7,894 nt of DNA, taken from assembly GCA_013297585.1 (NCBI GenBank), contig JAAFHG010000087.1, forward strand, positions 2,955 to 10,848, in the 5' to 3' direction. The position numbers were made by a program, and so were the translations under genes. Shown here one piece after another: positions 6,574 to 7,894 of this stretch. Each line of letters begins with the position of its first letter. The first letter of the stretch is position 1. The notes below the pieces were generated by a model that was not told the origin of the DNA, searched no databases, and saw only the letters and a program-made list of their open reading frames with translations. This DNA is from Chitinophagales bacterium. Lineage in GTDB: Bacteria; Bacteroidota; Bacteroidia; Chitinophagales; Chitinophagaceae.

Positions 6574-7236
6574 TTAGCCTCTTACTGCTTTTACAGTAGT
6601 TAATACTTCTTTAGTAGCCGATTCAATAGTAGCATAATCTTTTGCTTCAAGCAAAGCTTTGCTTAATAATTTGCTACCCATACCTACTGCACTAACGCCC
6701 GATTTAAACCAAGCACTAATGTTTTCTTTAGTAGTATCTACACCACCTGTAGGCATAAATAGCATTGCAGGAAACAATTCTTTAATAGAGCTCATAAAAT
6801 CAGGACCTAGCATATTACCTGGAAATAATTTTACAAATTTTGCACCCAAATTTTCTGCTGCAATAATTTCAGAAGGTGTCATTGCGCCAGGTACCCATAA
6901 AACATCAGCTTTATCTGCAACTGCTGCTACTTCTGGTATTAAACCCGGAGAGATAATATAATCTGCGCCAGCTTCTATAAAATCAACTGCTTGTGCTGCA
7001 TTTTTAATAGTACCAATACCTAGGTAAAAACCCGGCATTTCAGCTTCTACTATTTTACGCATTTCTTTAAAGTTAGCTAAAGCAGCTTCACCTCTGTTCG
7101 TATATTCAACAGTTTTTACGCCTGCACGGTACAAGGCTCTTAATACTTCAATGCTTACTTCGGTATCTTTATTAAAGAATAGTGGTAAAATACCTTGATC
7201 CTTAATGGCTTGTAAAATTTCTACTTTTTTGCTCAT
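6574..7236 (-). CDS. eda: 2-keto-3-deoxy-6-phosphogluconate / 4-hydroxy-2-oxoglutarate aldolase
   Basis: A cytoplasmic class I aldolase of 220 residues, close to the 213 of E. coli Eda. It splits 2-keto-3-deoxy-6-phosphogluconate into pyruvate and glyceraldehyde-3-phosphate. Visible active-site elements are VEYTNR (43-48, with E44 and R48), GIGTIKN (73-79), ISPGLIPEV (95-103), WVPGAMTPSE (114-123), the Schiff-base lysine K136 in FVKLFPG, and the phosphate-binding PTGG (162-165). I chose the ATG at 7236-7234 because MSKKVEILQAIKDQGILPLF begins where family members begin. The frame stays open to an ATG at 7299, but that would add a 21-residue segment with no family resemblance. It is divergent from the probable 2-keto-3-deoxygluconate kinase, whose product it would use. 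No consensus promoter was found on its side of the intergenic region. A terminator follows at 6516-6554. Confidence 0.93.
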   Translation of the reverse strand: MSKKVEILQAIKDQGILPLFFNKDTEVSIEVLRALYRAGVKTVEYTNRGEAALANFKEMRKIVEAEMPGFYLGIGTIKNAAQAVDFIEAGADYIISPGLIPEVAAVADKADVLWVPGAMTPSEIIAAENLGAKFVKLFPGNMLGPDFMSSIKELFPAMLFMPTGGVDTTKENISAWFKSGVSAVGMGSKLLSKALLEAKDYATIESATKEVLTTVKAVRG

Positions 7237-7486
7237 ATGGTTTCGTTTTAATAATGAAAGAATTACTGTTTTAGTTATTGAACATATAGCTTCTAGCACT
7301 ATAAATCCTTAACAAAAGAATGTCAGTTTTTACAATTTAAAAAGACATTTCTATGCAAACGAATACGTAGATTTTGTTGCTAATATGCGCCTTTGCACAA
7401 TAATTTTGAAAATCGATTTGCGAATTAATCGTCAAAAAACAATAACTAATCAATCATCTTACCACTCAAAAAATCAACTAACGATT
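7237..7486. promoter_or_regulatory. Divergent intergenic region between the aldolase and sugar kinase genes
   Basis: These 250 bp separate the starts of two genes of one pathway and should carry their shared control. The kinase promoter is at 7377-7408. Downstream of it are a perfect palindrome, AATCGATT (7411-7418), and a short inverted repeat, CGATT (7414-7418) with AATCG (7427-7431), which overlap the expected transcription start and could form a repressor site. The segment TGCAAACG near 7354 resembles one half of a LacI-family operator but lacks the matching half. Operator assignments are tentative. Confidence 0.35.
7377..7408 (+). promoter_or_regulatory. Probable housekeeping promoter of the sugar kinase gene
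   Basis: TTG (7377-7379) is followed after 21 bp by TAATTTTG (7401-7408), an exact fit to the Bacteroidota promoter consensus. The start point would be near 7415, leaving a leader of about 70 nt before the ATG at 7487. Confidence 0.6.
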
Positions 7487-7894
7487 ATGTCTAAAAAAGT
7501 TGTGACCCTTGGTGAAATTATGTTGCGTTTATCAACGCCAGATTTCAAACGTTTTGTACAGGCTGATACTTTCGATATCACTTATGGTGGTGGCGAAGCA
7601 AACGTATCTGCTGCGTTATGTAACTATGGTTTAAATGGAACTTTCGTTTCTAAAGTACCTAACAATCCTATTGGCCAGGCTGCTATCAACCACCTTCGTC
7701 GTTATGGTGTAGATACGCAATTCGTAGCTCGTGGTGGCGACCGTTTAGGTATCTATTTCCTAGAAACTGGTGCTTCTATGCGTGCTTCTCAGGTTGTGTA
7801 CGACCGTGCAGGTGCCTCTATTGCTGATGTTGATGCAAGCGAATTTGATTGGGATAAAATATTTGATGGTGCTGAGTGGTTTCACACAACTGGT
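7487..7894 (+). CDS. kdgK: PfkB-family sugar kinase, probably 2-keto-3-deoxygluconate kinase (cut by the right window edge)
   Basis: The first 136 codons of a ribokinase/PfkB-type carbohydrate kinase; a full protein would be roughly 310-350 residues. The start MSKKVVTLGEIMLRLSTPDF fits the family's first beta-strand. YGGGEANVSAALCNYGL (33-49) is the first PfkB signature that shapes the sugar site. SKVPNNPIGQAAINHLRRYG (55-74) and VDTQFVARGGDRLGIYFLE (75-93) are typical of the 2-keto-3-deoxygluconate branch. The ATP-binding and catalytic-base motifs (GAGD) lie beyond the window and cannot be checked. The expected reaction is ATP-dependent phosphorylation of 2-keto-3-deoxygluconate at C6, giving the substrate of the divergent aldolase. 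That neighbour is the main reason for preferring KdgK over fructokinase or ribokinase. Its codon use looks less AT-biased than that of the mbnP operon. Confidence 0.85.
   Translation, partial: MSKKVVTLGEIMLRLSTPDFKRFVQADTFDITYGGGEANVSAALCNYGLNGTFVSKVPNNPIGQAAINHLRRYGVDTQFVARGGDRLGIYFLETGASMRASQVVYDRAGASIADVDASEFDWDKIFDGAEWFHTTG

Noticed and set aside
6659..6961. 100-residue plus-strand frame inside the aldolase gene
   Set aside because: It is antisense to the conserved active-site region of the aldolase; no independent evidence of coding.
7237..7299. Upstream ATG that would lengthen the aldolase by 21 residues
   Set aside because: The added segment has no resemblance to aldolase N-termini and would overlap the divergent control region; the internal ATG at 7236 gives the usual family length.

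Overview
The window looks like an AT-rich chromosomal segment of a Bacteroidota bacterium, perhaps Chitinophagaceae-like. Four things support this: the Bacteroidota-type RpoB N-terminus; a secreted protein with a type IX secretion (T9SS) C-terminal sorting domain; promoter matches to TTG-N(17-23)-TAnnTTTG; and A-rich, Shine-Dalgarno-poor sequence before start codons. The family-level placement is a guess.

From left to right: (1) the first 740 codons of rpoB, minus strand, running off the left edge. (2) A 765-bp gene-free stretch with a probable rpoB promoter, a leader carrying a tandem palindromic repeat, a 16-bp hairpin nested in a second inverted repeat, and a terminator for the next gene. 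(3) A three-gene minus-strand operon read from 6372 down to 2987: an MbnP-like protein, an MbnH/MauG-like diheme enzyme overlapping it by 4 bp (ATGA), and, 54 bp further on, a large secreted YHYH-domain protein with a T9SS sorting domain. (4) A strong hairpin terminator at 6516-6554. (5) A KDPG/KHG aldolase gene (minus strand). (6) A divergent gene on the plus strand for a PfkB-type sugar kinase, probably 2-keto-3-deoxygluconate kinase, cut by the right edge.

The two right-hand genes fit together as the lower part of hexuronate or Entner-Doudoroff-type breakdown: the kinase makes 2-keto-3-deoxy-6-phosphogluconate and the aldolase splits it into pyruvate and glyceraldehyde-3-phosphate.

The most interesting unit is the middle operon. 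In the characterised methanotroph system, MbnH is a MauG-like diheme enzyme that oxidises a tryptophan of MbnP to kynurenine, allowing copper binding. Here the same pair is joined to a secreted, cell-surface-targeted, histidine-bearing YHYH protein of unknown function. No methanobactin genes are visible. The inference is a surface or periplasmic copper (or other metal) handling module with a possible third component. Its substrate and the role of the YHYH protein are not shown by sequence alone.
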